Assembly (NCBI GenBank): GCA_024636975.1
Contig: JAGXGA010000027.1
Span: 248,001 to 312,000, forward strand
Length of the DNA stretch: 64,000 nt
Reading direction: 5' to 3'
Source: Mariniphaga sp.
Lineage (GTDB): Bacteria > Bacteroidota > Bacteroidia > Bacteroidales > Prolixibacteraceae
Part shown: one piece after another, positions 29,131-38,058 of the stretch
Layout: each line of letters starts with the position of its first letter
Position numbering within the stretch: the stretch's first letter is position 1
Position numbers and translations under genes: made by a program
The notes under the pieces: generated by a model
Told to the model about the DNA's origin: nothing
Seen by the model: only the letters and a program-made list of their open reading frames with translations
Database searches by the model: none

Positions 29131-29160
29131 AAAAGGTAAAGAATTGCTATTCTTTACCTT
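29131..29160 (-). terminator. Terminator of rpmH
   Basis: A perfect 11-bp inverted repeat (AAGGTAAAGAA at 29133-29143 with TTCTTTACCTT at 29150-29160), a 6-nt loop and a short T-run on the minus strand. It lies 27 bp past the rpmH stop and before the PASTA gene. Confidence 0.75.
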
Positions 29161-29186
29161 CCCCATAGTCCGGATGTTGGATTAAA

Positions 29187-29345
29187 TTATTTCTTATGCC
29201 TTGGTTCGTCTGAAACTGTCAGTTTTTTCCGGCCTTTAGCACGGCGGGCTTTTAATACTTTCCTGCCGTTTGCAGTAGCCATTCTTTCTCTGAAGCCGTG
29301 CTTGTTTCTTCTCTTTCTGTTCGATGGCTGAAATGTTCTCTTCAT
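29187..29345 (-). CDS. rpmH: 50S ribosomal protein L34
   Basis: 52 aa, translated directly from the minus strand. It begins [20 protein letters not shown] and continues with [20 protein letters not shown], the invariant L34 signature. The basic composition and size are typical; the short acidic-containing tail ([10 protein letters not shown]) is common in Bacteroidota L34. It stands as a single gene with its own terminator. rnpA is not adjacent, unlike the order in many other bacteria. Confidence 0.95.
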   Translation of the reverse strand: MKRTFQPSNRKRRNKHGFRERMATANGRKVLKARRAKGRKKLTVSDEPRHKK

Positions 29346-29449
29346 CGTTGCTTATTTTTCTATTTATTACTGACTTAATTTTTCGGACTGCAAAAATAGC
29401 TGTTTTTTTAATATTGCCAAGTGAGTTTCAAGATTTCTTTACAGAGTGA

Positions 29450-30163
29450 TTAAGATATGTCTTCTTTTTTTACCGAAAATCGAAATCCTATTCCATGCAG
29501 GTTCATTATTTTAATGTTCGGATCGTCTTTGAAATATTTTCGCAGACGTGAAATAAAAACATCCAGACTCCTGCCAAGGAAATAATCGTTTGATCCCCAT
29601 ACCCTTTCCAATATATCATTGCGGTTTAATACCCGATTGGTGTTTTCAGAAAAGAACCTGATCAGTTCCATCTCTTTGATGGTGAGTTTTCGTGTTTCAT
29701 TACCTATAGAAAGAATCAGTTCATCGGGATAAAATAAAAATTTACCTATTTTTTTTGGGTTATCCGGATTCAAACTTTCAGAAGGAATTGTGTTACTTCG
29801 TTTTAAGAATATTTTGATCTTCAGCAGTAATTCTTCCATACTGAAAGGTTTTGGAATGTAATCGTCGCCACCAAGTGAAAGTCCGGTAATTTTATCTTCT
29901 GTCATCGACCGGGCTGTAAGAATAATGATGGGTATCTGTTCGTTTGTCCTTCGTATGTGCTCAAGAACTTTAAACCCATCAATTTTGGGCAACATAACAT
30001 CAAGTACTATCAGGTGGTATTCATTTTTTTCAAACAATTCAATGGCTTCCTGTCCGTTTTCTGCAATATCAACCTCATAGCCATTTTGTTCCAGATTGTC
30101 TTTTACTATGAACCGTAAGGCATCATCGTCCTCCACCAATAATAGTTTTACTATGCTGTTCAT
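29450..30163 (-). CDS. OmpR/PhoB-family response regulator
   Basis: 237 aa. The receiver domain (about 5-120) has the acidic pair EDD (11-13), the phospho-acceptor Asp55 (LIVLDVMLP) and the conserved Lys105 (YIPKPFS). The winged-helix DNA-binding domain (about 135-232) contains LTIKEMELIRFFSENTNRVL and the SLDVFISRLRKYF recognition helix. It is the partner of the histidine kinase upstream; the two genes abut (kinase ends at 30163, regulator starts there). The signal is unknown. No target operator is evident. Confidence 0.93.
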   Translation of the reverse strand: MNSIVKLLLVEDDDALRFIVKDNLEQNGYEVDIAENGQEAIELFEKNEYHLIVLDVMLPKIDGFKVLEHIRRTNEQIPIIILTARSMTEDKITGLSLGGDDYIPKPFSMEELLLKIKIFLKRSNTIPSESLNPDNPKKIGKFLFYPDELILSIGNETRKLTIKEMELIRFFSENTNRVLNRNDILERVWGSNDYFLGRSLDVFISRLRKYFKDDPNIKIMNLHGIGFRFSVKKEDIS

Positions 30164-31434
30164 TATTTTATGGGTATTTTTAAGGTAAATATACTTCCAC
30201 CGTCAGGATTTTCGTCCACATGTATGTCCCAATGGTGTGCCTTTATAATTTTTCTAACGTAATCGAGCCCCAATCCAAATCCTTTTACATTATGGACATT
30301 CCCGGTAGGTATCCTGTAAAAACGTTTAAATATTTTTTTGCGGTATTTTTTTGAAATGCCTATCCCGTTGTCCGTAAATTTAATAATTGTCTGATTTTTT
30401 GATTGATAAACTTCTATTTGAATGATCGGGAGCTTATCGCTATATTTTACGCTGTTTTCCAGTATATTCAGAACAAGATTGGTGAAATGAAATTTATCCG
30501 CAATAATATGAACCGGTGATTGTGAACTTTTGAAATCGATTGAGGCTTTCCTGCCTGTTTCGGAGTGTTTGAAATTTTCAATTACAGCAGTGAGAAAATC
30601 ATTCACTTCAATTTTTTCCCTGTTTAAATGCAGTTTTGTTTTTTCAAGCATGGCCAGATTAAGTACTTTCTCTACATTTTTTGACAATCGTATATTTTGG
30701 TCCTGAATGATTTGTGCGTACTTAAACAGCCGGTCGGGAGTTTGCAGGATAGTTTCGTCATTAATAACCCTGGCTGAGAGGGCAATTGAGGAGATGGGAG
30801 TTTTAAGCTCGTGTGTCAGGTTGTTTATAAAGTCTTTTTGAGTTTGTGAAAGTTGTCGCTGGCGAATAATTACCGACAGGGTATATCCGAAAAACAGGAT
30901 TATAACCAGTAATAATCCTGTGAAAAGATACCAGATTGAAAGACTTGATTGAAAATAGGAAGAACGATCGGGAAAGTGAACGGCAAAATAATAGCCATCA
31001 TTATTCTCTTTCTCGGGAAAACTGTAATTTGAATTTTTTTCTTCTCCAGATGCTGTAATGAGAGTTTTTTGTTCCAGATCACCAGTTTCCGGGCTACTGA
31101 TTGCGAATGCAAATTCTGAGTAAATCTGATGTTTTTTAAGTTCTTCCCTGAGATGGGATTTAAGCAAGTCGTAATCAACGGGGATATCAACATTAATTAA
31201 GTAATAATTATTTGAGACAATTTCAACAGGTGCAATGCTATCGAAGCTGGCAAGGTTACCGGTGGCAGAAAGCAGTTGCCATGAAACCTCTTTTAGAGCT
31301 ATGGTCACACTTTCTCGAAATTGTTTTTCAGTATAATTGTAGGCATGCCGAAGGAATAAAAATTGAAGTGACAAAGCTCCTGCAACGGTGATCGTGGCAA
31401 GAATAATAATATATGTTAAGGTTTTCCTTTTCAT
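30163..31434 (-). CDS. Sensor histidine kinase
   Basis: 423 aa from the ATG at 31434; an upstream TTG at 31446 adds four residues. Two transmembrane helices (about 7-28 and 168-190) enclose a periplasmic sensor of about 135 residues with no named domain. HisKA has THELKTPISS with the phospho-accepting His at about residue 208. The ATPase has LVLNILENSVKYS (N box), FTDNGIGIS (G1) and GFGLGLDYV (G2). It phosphorylates the OmpR-type regulator encoded next to it. There is no HAMP or PAS domain between the second helix and HisKA. Confidence 0.93.
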   Translation of the reverse strand: MKRKTLTYIIILATITVAGALSLQFLFLRHAYNYTEKQFRESVTIALKEVSWQLLSATGNLASFDSIAPVEIVSNNYYLINVDIPVDYDLLKSHLREELKKHQIYSEFAFAISSPETGDLEQKTLITASGEEKNSNYSFPEKENNDGYYFAVHFPDRSSYFQSSLSIWYLFTGLLLVIILFFGYTLSVIIRQRQLSQTQKDFINNLTHELKTPISSIALSARVINDETILQTPDRLFKYAQIIQDQNIRLSKNVEKVLNLAMLEKTKLHLNREKIEVNDFLTAVIENFKHSETGRKASIDFKSSQSPVHIIADKFHFTNLVLNILENSVKYSDKLPIIQIEVYQSKNQTIIKFTDNGIGISKKYRKKIFKRFYRIPTGNVHNVKGFGLGLDYVRKIIKAHHWDIHVDENPDGGSIFTLKIPIK

Positions 31435-31599
31435 ATGCCCCCTCAAATCATGTCAGAATGTGATATAACTTGTTCTTTTTAAGCAATTAACACTTCGTTA
31501 ACAAAATATTAAGCATGATTAACACCATTTGTAAAAACCGTGCGTAAATTTGTTTTAGCAAAGTAAGCTAATAAATCTAAATTTTAAAACATTTGTCAA

Positions 31600-32682
31600 A
31601 TGAAACAATTAGTTCGTTTACTCCTGGTATCGGGAATTATGCTCTTCGTATCCGGAGCATTTGCACAAAAACCACAGATTGTATTTAATAATCTGGAACA
31701 TGATTTTGGTTCTTTTAAAGAGTCGGATGGTGTTCAGACTACAACATTTAAGTTTACAAATAAAGGTACTGTCCCGCTGGTTCTGAGTAATGTAAGGGCT
31801 TCGTGCGGATGTACTACTCCTAAATGGACCCGTGAACCGGTTATGCCCGATGGATCGGGGGAAATTCAGGTTAGTTACGATCCCAAAAACAGGCCTGGAG
31901 CATTCAATAAAACTGTTATGGTAAGTTCAAATGCAGAAAATGGAACTACTGTACTTCGCATTACAGGCCGGGTTGAAGAACGTGATAAGACCGTAGCTGA
32001 GCTTTATCCCAGGGAAATAGGTTCCTTGCGTGTAAAAACAAATCATATTTCATTTGCGCGAATGACTGAAAATGATGTTAAAACAGAAGGCATCGAACTG
32101 GTAAATGATAGCGATAATCCCATAAAAGTTGAGTTCAGGACTGTGCCCGAACACGTGACAGTTAAAGTAGAGCCACAGACAATTCCGGCCAAGGGGAAAG
32201 GTAATTTATCAGTAACATATGACGCTAAGAAAGCCAACACATATGGTTTTGCATCACACCGTATTTATTTATCACTTGACGGCAGCAACGATTATCGTGC
32301 GTCATTGGGAGTAAGTGCTACCATCGAAGAAGATTTTTCGCATCTTTCTTCAGTAGAGCTTGAGAAGGCTCCGGTTGCAACTTTTTCTGAAATGAGCTAC
32401 GATTTTGGAGAACTTAAACAAGGAGATAAAAAAGAACATACATTTTCACTTACAAACAATGGTAAATCGGAATTGATTATCCGGAATGTTCGCTCATCAT
32501 GTGGTTGTACAGCCGTTGCCCCATCAAAAAATGTTATTGCCCCGGGAGAATCAGCACCAATAAAAGTTACATTCGATTCAAGGGGAAAACGTGGTCGCCA
32601 GAGCAAATCGATTACAGTTATTACAAATGATCCGAAAACCCCGACAAATATGTTGAGGGTATCATGCAATATTACAACCTGA
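31600..32682 (+). CDS. Exported protein with two DUF1573 domains
   Basis: 360 aa. A signal peptide ends AFAQ (about 23). Two Ig-like DUF1573 domains carry the hallmark SCGCT motif: one at about residues 25-125 (RASCGCTTPKW) and one at about 262-358 (RSSCGCTAVAPS). They share the flanking pattern HDFGSFKES / YDFGELKQG and VTFDSRGKRG. The region between is a third Ig-like fold without the cysteines. DUF1573 proteins are exported, very common in Bacteroidota and of unknown function; the paired Cys may form a disulfide or bind metal. It is divergent from the two-component system. Confidence 0.88.
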   Translation: MKQLVRLLLVSGIMLFVSGAFAQKPQIVFNNLEHDFGSFKESDGVQTTTFKFTNKGTVPLVLSNVRASCGCTTPKWTREPVMPDGSGEIQVSYDPKNRPGAFNKTVMVSSNAENGTTVLRITGRVEERDKTVAELYPREIGSLRVKTNHISFARMTENDVKTEGIELVNDSDNPIKVEFRTVPEHVTVKVEPQTIPAKGKGNLSVTYDAKKANTYGFASHRIYLSLDGSNDYRASLGVSATIEEDFSHLSSVELEKAPVATFSEMSYDFGELKQGDKKEHTFSLTNNGKSELIIRNVRSSCGCTAVAPSKNVIAPGESAPIKVTFDSRGKRGRQSKSITVITNDPKTPTNMLRVSCNITT

Positions 32683-32720
32683 GAAGATTTTAACAGAAAC
32701 TTTTCTGAAACTTTAAATTA

Positions 32721-32757
32721 AAAGTGTTGCAAGGTTTATCCTGCAGCACTTTTTTTG
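32721..32757 (+). terminator. Terminator after the DUF1573 gene
   Basis: An imperfect stem (AAAGTGTTGCAAGG against CCTGCAGCACTTT, one bulge) with a TTTAT loop and a run of eight T. It starts 39 bp after the stop. Confidence 0.75.
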
Positions 32758-32787
32758 TTTCTGTACAGAATAAATGTGGTATTTTTG
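32754..32787 (+). promoter_or_regulatory. Candidate promoter of meaB
   Basis: TTTG at 32754-32757, then 22 bp, then TATTTTTG at 32780-32787, matching the Bacteroidota -33/-7 layout. It lies 25 bp before the meaB ATG and directly follows the preceding terminator. Confidence 0.45.
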
Positions 32788-32811
32788 TTTGCATTTGTAT
32801 ATTAGTTAGGC

Positions 32812-33921
32812 ATGTCAGATAAGAATAAGCATATTGAAAATAATCCGGAATATAAAGCATTAATTGTGAATCAGGGAATTGAAAAGCCTGCCTCGGTGGA
32901 TAATCACTCAGTGAAACGGTTTCTTGAAAAGAAAAGAAAGTTGCTTCCTGTAGAAGAATATGTAGATGGAATTCTTAAGGGTAATATTACTCTTTTAAGT
33001 AAGGCAGTTACCCTGGTGGAAAGCTCCCGCCCCGAGCATCAGGAAATTGCACAACAGGTAATCTTAAGGTGCCTGCCATACAGTGGCAATTCCATTCGTA
33101 TAGGAATTACCGGTGTACCCGGTGTGGGCAAAAGCACTTTTATTGAGGCATTGGGAAAATATATTACGCAGCGTGGTGGCAAACTAGCCGTGCTGGCAAT
33201 TGATCCAAGCAGTGAACGGTCGAAGGGAAGCATTCTGGGAGACAAGACCCGAATGGAAGAATTATCGGTTGACAGGTTGGCATACATCAGGCCCAGTCCT
33301 TCGGCAGGTTCGTTAGGAGGGGTGGCAAGGAAAACCCGTGAAACAATTGCCTTATGCGAGGCAGCCGGCTTTAATCATATCTTTATTGAGACTGTGGGGG
33401 TTGGTCAAAGTGAAACAGCAGTCCATTCCATGTCCGATTTTTTCCTGTTACTTATGCTTGCCGGTGCGGGCGATGAACTGCAGGGAATTAAACGTGGTAT
33501 AATGGAAATGGCCGATCTGATTGCCATAAACAAATCAGATGGGAATAATCTTGAAAAAGCTCAAATGGCAAAACAGCAATACAAGAATGCACTGCACCTT
33601 TTTCCAAAGAAGGAATCGGATTGGGAACCGAAGGTGCTTACCTGTTCTGCCCTTACTAAAACCGGAATACCCGATGTGTGGGAGAAAATTGAGGAGTATC
33701 GGAAGCTAACCTCAGAAAGTGGATATTTTTCTCAGAAAAGAAAGGAACAGGCATCATTCTGGATGCATGAAACCATTGCAGAGCATATAAAAAGAAGTTT
33801 TTACTACCATCCTTTAATGAAAGAAAAGATAAAGGAATATGAGCAAAAAGTACTTAACAGTGAATTAAGTTCATTTGCTGCAGCAGGAGAATTGCTTACT
33901 ATTTTTTCGGATATGAAATAA
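32812..33921 (+). CDS. meaB: Methylmalonyl-CoA mutase-associated GTPase MeaB/ArgK
   Basis: 369 aa. It is a G3E P-loop GTPase: GVPGVGKST (101-109), AIDPSS, the switch region ETVGVGQSE, and INKSDG for guanine specificity. N-terminal and C-terminal helices match the MeaB dimer form. MeaB guards the B12-dependent methylmalonyl-CoA mutase, gating cofactor loading and release. The mutase genes are not in this window, though Bacteroidota normally carry them for succinate-propionate conversion. Confidence 0.93.
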   Translation: MSDKNKHIENNPEYKALIVNQGIEKPASVDNHSVKRFLEKKRKLLPVEEYVDGILKGNITLLSKAVTLVESSRPEHQEIAQQVILRCLPYSGNSIRIGITGVPGVGKSTFIEALGKYITQRGGKLAVLAIDPSSERSKGSILGDKTRMEELSVDRLAYIRPSPSAGSLGGVARKTRETIALCEAAGFNHIFIETVGVGQSETAVHSMSDFFLLLMLAGAGDELQGIKRGIMEMADLIAINKSDGNNLEKAQMAKQQYKNALHLFPKKESDWEPKVLTCSALTKTGIPDVWEKIEEYRKLTSESGYFSQKRKEQASFWMHETIAEHIKRSFYYHPLMKEKIKEYEQKVLNSELSSFAAAGELLTIFSDMK

Positions 33922-34137
33922 ACTATTTTTATATATTTTGAGGATAAAGTTTTTTTGTTTTATTAATAAGTTTTTGGACATTTGATTAATCTATCGGCTT
34001 AGATGTGAATCCAGCATAAAGGAGACGAATAATTAAATAGTGAATGGAACAGCCGGTTAAATGCTTTTAAGATTTATAAAACCATTTCAGTAATAGTGAT
34101 GTTGTATTAAATTAAAATCAACAATAAAAACAAAATT

Positions 34138-35529
34138 ATGGATTACGATGTAATAATTATCGGAAGCGGGCCGGGAGGCTATGTTACTGCTATTCGTGCT
34201 GCCCAATTAGGATTAAAGGTAGCTGTAATTGAAAGAGAGAAGCTGGGTGGCATATGCCTGAACTGGGGTTGTATCCCCACCAAATCGTTGCTGAAAAGTG
34301 CTCAGGCATATGAATATGCCGTACATGCTGCCGATTATGGCGTTTCCATTTCCGGGGAGGTGAAACCTGATTTTGCTGCTATGATAAAGCGCAGCAGGGG
34401 TGTTGCCGATGGAATGAGCAATGGAATTCAGTTTCTGTTTAAAAAGAATAAAGTTGAAACTATTTATGGAACAGGTAAACTCACCGAAAAAAATACTGTC
34501 GAAGTAACTGAAGAATCGGGAAATAAGAAAAAATATACTGCCAAACATATTATCCTGGCAACAGGCGCACGTTCACGCGAGCTGCCTAATTTAAAAATGG
34601 ATGGAAAGAAAATAATTGGTTACCGGAAAGGAATGAGTCTTGAAAAACAACCTGGAAGTATGGTTGTGGTAGGTTCAGGTGCTATTGGAAGCGAATTCGC
34701 ATGGTTTTACCAGTCAATTGGGACTAAAGTAACGCTTGTTGAATTCATGCCAACACTGGTGCCCAATGAAGATGAAGAAGTAGCGAAACAACTTGAACGG
34801 TCGTTTAAAAAGATGAAAATGAAAGTAATGACCAGTTCTACAGTTGAAAAAGTTGACACATCGGGTGAAAAATGTAAGGTAACAGTTAAAACAAAAAAAG
34901 GTGAAGAGGTTATTGAATCCGACATCGTTCTTTCGGCTGTCGGAATTACACCAAATACGGAAAATTTAGGCCTTGAGGAGCTGGGTGTGGAAACGGATAA
35001 AGGCCGTGTAAAAGTGGATGAATTCTATCGCACCAATGTGGAAGGCATTTATGCAATAGGCGATATACTTGAAGGACCCGCCCTGGCCCATCTTGCATCG
35101 GCTGAAGGAATTAATTGTGTTGAAATGATTGCCGGATTGAATCCGGACCCCATAGATTATAAGAACATTCCTGGATGTACTTACACCAATCCTGAAATTT
35201 CATCGGTAGGACTTACTGAGGCTAAAGCCAAAGAGCAGGGATATGAGGTTAAAGTGGGTAAATTTCCATACTCTGCCAGTGGCAAAGCCAGCGCTGCAGG
35301 ACACAAGGAAGGATTTGTAAAACTGATATTCGATGCGAAATACGGCGAATTACTCGGTGCCCATATGATTGGAGGAAATGTAACCGAATTGATTGCTGAA
35401 CTGGTAGTCGCTAAAAAGCTCGAGATTACTGGTCACGAACTAATTAAAACCATTCATCCGCATCCAACAATGAGCGAGGCTATAATGGAAGCAGCTGCAG
35501 CTGCATACGATGAAGTGATTCATATTTAA
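34138..35529 (+). CDS. lpdA: Dihydrolipoyl dehydrogenase (E3)
   Basis: 463 aa, standard length. The FAD motif GSGPGGY is at 9-15, the redox-active disulfide is Cys40/Cys45 in GGICLNWGCIPTK, the NAD motif is GSGAIGSEFAWF, the second FAD contact is GIYAIGDI, and the C-terminal HPHPTMSEA holds the catalytic His-Glu pair. It reoxidises dihydrolipoamide on E2 components, so it is a likely partner of the E1/E2 pair at 56-60 kb, although other lipoyl enzymes may also use it. A strong terminator follows and it appears to be a single-gene unit. Confidence 0.95.
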   Translation: MDYDVIIIGSGPGGYVTAIRAAQLGLKVAVIEREKLGGICLNWGCIPTKSLLKSAQAYEYAVHAADYGVSISGEVKPDFAAMIKRSRGVADGMSNGIQFLFKKNKVETIYGTGKLTEKNTVEVTEESGNKKKYTAKHIILATGARSRELPNLKMDGKKIIGYRKGMSLEKQPGSMVVVGSGAIGSEFAWFYQSIGTKVTLVEFMPTLVPNEDEEVAKQLERSFKKMKMKVMTSSTVEKVDTSGEKCKVTVKTKKGEEVIESDIVLSAVGITPNTENLGLEELGVETDKGRVKVDEFYRTNVEGIYAIGDILEGPALAHLASAEGINCVEMIAGLNPDPIDYKNIPGCTYTNPEISSVGLTEAKAKEQGYEVKVGKFPYSASGKASAAGHKEGFVKLIFDAKYGELLGAHMIGGNVTELIAELVVAKKLEITGHELIKTIHPHPTMSEAIMEAAAAAYDEVIHI

Positions 35530-35548
35530 CACGTTTTAATTAAATAAT

Positions 35549-35577
35549 AAAACCCGGGAACTGATTTCCGGGTTTTT
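35549..35577 (+). terminator. Terminator of lpdA
   Basis: An AAACCCGGGAA stem pairs with TTCCGGGTTT (one G-U pair) around a short CTGAT loop, followed by a T-run. It starts 20 bp after the stop. Confidence 0.85.
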
Positions 35578-35636
35578 GTCTTTTTAAAACTTCTTGTTCA
35601 ATAATTTTATAAACCTCTGAAAACTAAATGGAATGT

Positions 35637-35666
35637 TTTGCAGGTAAATATTTAATTCTAATTTTG
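35637..35666 (+). promoter_or_regulatory. Probable promoter of the FadL-like gene
   Basis: TTTG at 35637-35640, an 18-bp spacer, and TAATTTTG at 35659-35666 match the Bacteroidota promoter consensus. It leaves a 79-bp interval to the ATG. Confidence 0.55.
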
Positions 35667-35744
35667 TTTCACCAATAATAAAATTATTAATGATTTCCCA
35701 TTAAATAAATTGATTATAACTGTATTCTAAAAAAATTAACCAAA

Positions 35745-37388
35745 ATGAAAAAATCAATTTTGTTTGCAGCATTTCTAATGCTGGCTCCATTGGTTTATGC
35801 AGGTGGTTTATTGACCAACACGAACCAAAGTGCCCAATTTATCCGAATGATGTCAAGAAATGCATCACTCGACATCGATGCAGTTTATTTTAATCCGGCC
35901 GGACTCATTAAACTTGATGATGGATGGCATTTTGCTGCCTACACCCAAACGATTTTACAAACAAAACCTGTTGACAGTGATTTTCCATTATTAAATGACG
36001 GCTACTATGAAGGAGTTGTGACCGTTCCGGTATTTCCGACAGCATTTGCAGTATATAAAATGGACGACTGGGCTTTTTCGTTGGGTATCGGGCCAAATGC
36101 AGGTGGTGGTTCAGCATCCTATGAACGTGGATTGCCATCATTTGAAATACCAATTACTAAAGTTGTACCAGGACTGGCAGGATTAAGGCAAATAAATCCG
36201 GCATTGAATGTTACCGGGTATTCGGCCGACTTATCATTCGAAGGAAGTTCAGTTTTCTGGGGAATTCAGCTTGGAGCAACTTATCAGGTAAATGATATAT
36301 TTTCAGTTTATGGAGGAGTAAGATATCTGCCGGCTAAAAATACTTACTACGGAACTATTCAGAATATCCAATTAAATGTTGGGGGAGAATACTATCCGGC
36401 ACCTGCCTGGTTAACAGAAGTATCTACTACTGTTAGCGGATTAGCCGCTCAGGCTACTGCAGCTGCTAATATGCCTCAAACATTACAGCCTTTTATTGAT
36501 GGGGGAGCAGGTGGCTTTACACTTGCCCAGCTTGAAGGAGGAGGATTTATAAATGCAGCACAAAGAGCTGGAATTGAAGGAGGATTGGTGATCATAGGAC
36601 TTTCTCAACAGGAAATTAATGCAATGAATTTAAATACAATTCATGGAGCTTATGAACAGGCAAGTCCGGTATTTCAGCAGCAAGCTACACTCTTATCAAA
36701 CACATCCGTCAGCTTGTCGAATACAGCTGACAGAATGGGTGATAAGGAAGTTGATACTGAGCAAACAGGAACCGGATTTACACCCATGATTGGCATTAAT
36801 TTTTCACCTGCCGATAACCTGAATATCGCTTTAAAATATGAAATGAAGACCACATTGGCTTTAACAAACAATACAACTGTTGATGATATGGGACTTTTCC
36901 CTGATGGAAGCACCGCAAATAATGATATTCCCGCTTTGCTGGCTGCCGGCGTGGGTTACCAGACTGATTTGATTGAAGCACAATTATCTTACAACATGTA
37001 TTTTAATAAAGGTGTGGAATGGGGACCGAATATCAGAGATATGTCCATCAAACGGGAAATCGATAAAAACGGGATGGAAATTGCTTTGGGCCTTCAGTTT
37101 AATGTGCTTGATAATTTTGCTTTCAGTATTGGAGGAATGTATGGAGATCAGGGGGTTGCTGAAAGTTATCAAAGCGACTTCAGTTACAGCAATCCATCAT
37201 TTACAGCTGGTGCCGGTGTAGAATGGAAGTTAACTGATGCTTTAACACTCGATGCCGGTGCATCGAACACCTTCTATCAGGATCAGACGGTTACCTTTAA
37301 TGACCCGGATCTTGGATCTTACAAGGAAAACTACACCAAAACAACCATCAATTTTGCTGTAGGCCTTTCGTATGCTCTTTTTAGATAA
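35745..37388 (+). CDS. OmpP1/FadL-family outer membrane transporter
   Basis: 547 aa. A signal peptide ends VYAGG. The mature N-terminus (GGLLTNTNQSAQFIRMMSRN and DAVYFNPAGL) is the FadL/TodX hatch with its NPAGL signature. The rest is beta-barrel strands, ending FAVGLSYALFR. FadL-type channels take up long-chain fatty acids and other hydrophobic molecules by lateral diffusion. Residues about 205-330 are an alanine/glutamine-rich helical insertion (ATAAANMPQTLQPF, QQATLLSNTSVSLSN) longer than in the Escherichia coli protein, probably an extracellular or periplasmic loop. Substrate unknown. Confidence 0.88.
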   Translation: MKKSILFAAFLMLAPLVYAGGLLTNTNQSAQFIRMMSRNASLDIDAVYFNPAGLIKLDDGWHFAAYTQTILQTKPVDSDFPLLNDGYYEGVVTVPVFPTAFAVYKMDDWAFSLGIGPNAGGGSASYERGLPSFEIPITKVVPGLAGLRQINPALNVTGYSADLSFEGSSVFWGIQLGATYQVNDIFSVYGGVRYLPAKNTYYGTIQNIQLNVGGEYYPAPAWLTEVSTTVSGLAAQATAAANMPQTLQPFIDGGAGGFTLAQLEGGGFINAAQRAGIEGGLVIIGLSQQEINAMNLNTIHGAYEQASPVFQQQATLLSNTSVSLSNTADRMGDKEVDTEQTGTGFTPMIGINFSPADNLNIALKYEMKTTLALTNNTTVDDMGLFPDGSTANNDIPALLAAGVGYQTDLIEAQLSYNMYFNKGVEWGPNIRDMSIKREIDKNGMEIALGLQFNVLDNFAFSIGGMYGDQGVAESYQSDFSYSNPSFTAGAGVEWKLTDALTLDAGASNTFYQDQTVTFNDPDLGSYKENYTKTTINFAVGLSYALFR

Positions 37389-37414
37389 GTAATGCAGAAA
37401 ATTATAATAAAAAT

Positions 37415-37444
37415 GCCGGTTGCAGAGTGCAGCCGGCTTTTTTA
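37415..37444 (+). terminator. Terminator of the FadL-like gene
   Basis: A 10-bp stem (GCCGGTTGCA with TGCAGCCGGC, one G-U pair), a 3-nt loop and a T-run that reaches the stop codon of the convergent deformylase-like gene. Confidence 0.8.
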
Positions 37445-37924
37445 TATCTTCCATCGAAAGGATTTGTTGTCGATGGCCCTTTGTACTGAGAGAATTCCCT
37501 TCAAATGATCGTATTCATGCTGAATCAGTTCTGCCATATCACCCTCCAGTTGCCAGGTATGTTCATTCCAGTTCCTGTCGTAAAATTTTAAGGTAAGGCT
37601 TTTATGACGCTTTAATTTTACCAACAGGTTTGGAAAGCTCATGCAGTCATCCCACATTTCAAAAACCTCAGGGCTTAATTCAGTAAGTACCGGATTTATT
37701 AATTCAACCGGTTTATCAATATTTAAACATATAATTCTTTTTTGCAATCCAAGCTGCGGTGCTGCTATTGCCCGACCGACACCATGCAGCTTCCTGAATT
37801 CAACTATTGTGTTAAACATTTCATCTATAATCGGAATGAGATTATCTAACTCTTTTGGCTCCACCGGTTCCGACACATTGTGAAGCAGTGGATTGCCTAA
37901 CATTAAAATATCCTTTACTGCCAT
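37442..37924 (-). CDS. Peptide deformylase-like protein with altered motif II
   Basis: 160 aa. The deformylase fold is recognisable from motif I (GVGRAIAAPQLG, normally GxGxAAPQ) and motif III (QHEYDHLKG, the HExxH metal site). Motif II is DDCMSFP instead of the usual EGCLSVP. The metal-binding Cys is kept, but the Glu-Gly pair and Leu are changed. The protein is slightly shorter than canonical Def. It could be a true deformylase of a divergent class or a paralogue acting on another formyl or acyl group. It stands alone between the FadL-like gene and the serpin operon, without fmt. Confidence 0.75.
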   Translation of the reverse strand: MAVKDILMLGNPLLHNVSEPVEPKELDNLIPIIDEMFNTIVEFRKLHGVGRAIAAPQLGLQKRIICLNIDKPVELINPVLTELSPEVFEMWDDCMSFPNLLVKLKRHKSLTLKFYDRNWNEHTWQLEGDMAELIQHEYDHLKGILSVQRAIDNKSFRWKI

Positions 37925-37972
37925 GTACTGAATTTTTTACTGATACTGTAAATGTATGCTTTTTTCAGCCCT

Positions 37973-38005
37973 AAAAAAGCCGCCGGTTAAAATATCCGAC
38001 GGCTT
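37973..38005 (-). terminator. Terminator of the serpin operon
   Basis: On the minus strand, a stem of AAGCCG/CGGCTT plus CGG/CCG (one mismatch) with a 9-nt loop is followed by a T-run (37973-37978). It lies 54 bp past the last gene of the operon. Confidence 0.7.
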
Positions 38006-38058
38006 GAACCAAATTGATTGATGTAGTTTACCTGTACATTTGGAAAATATTTTATTTC

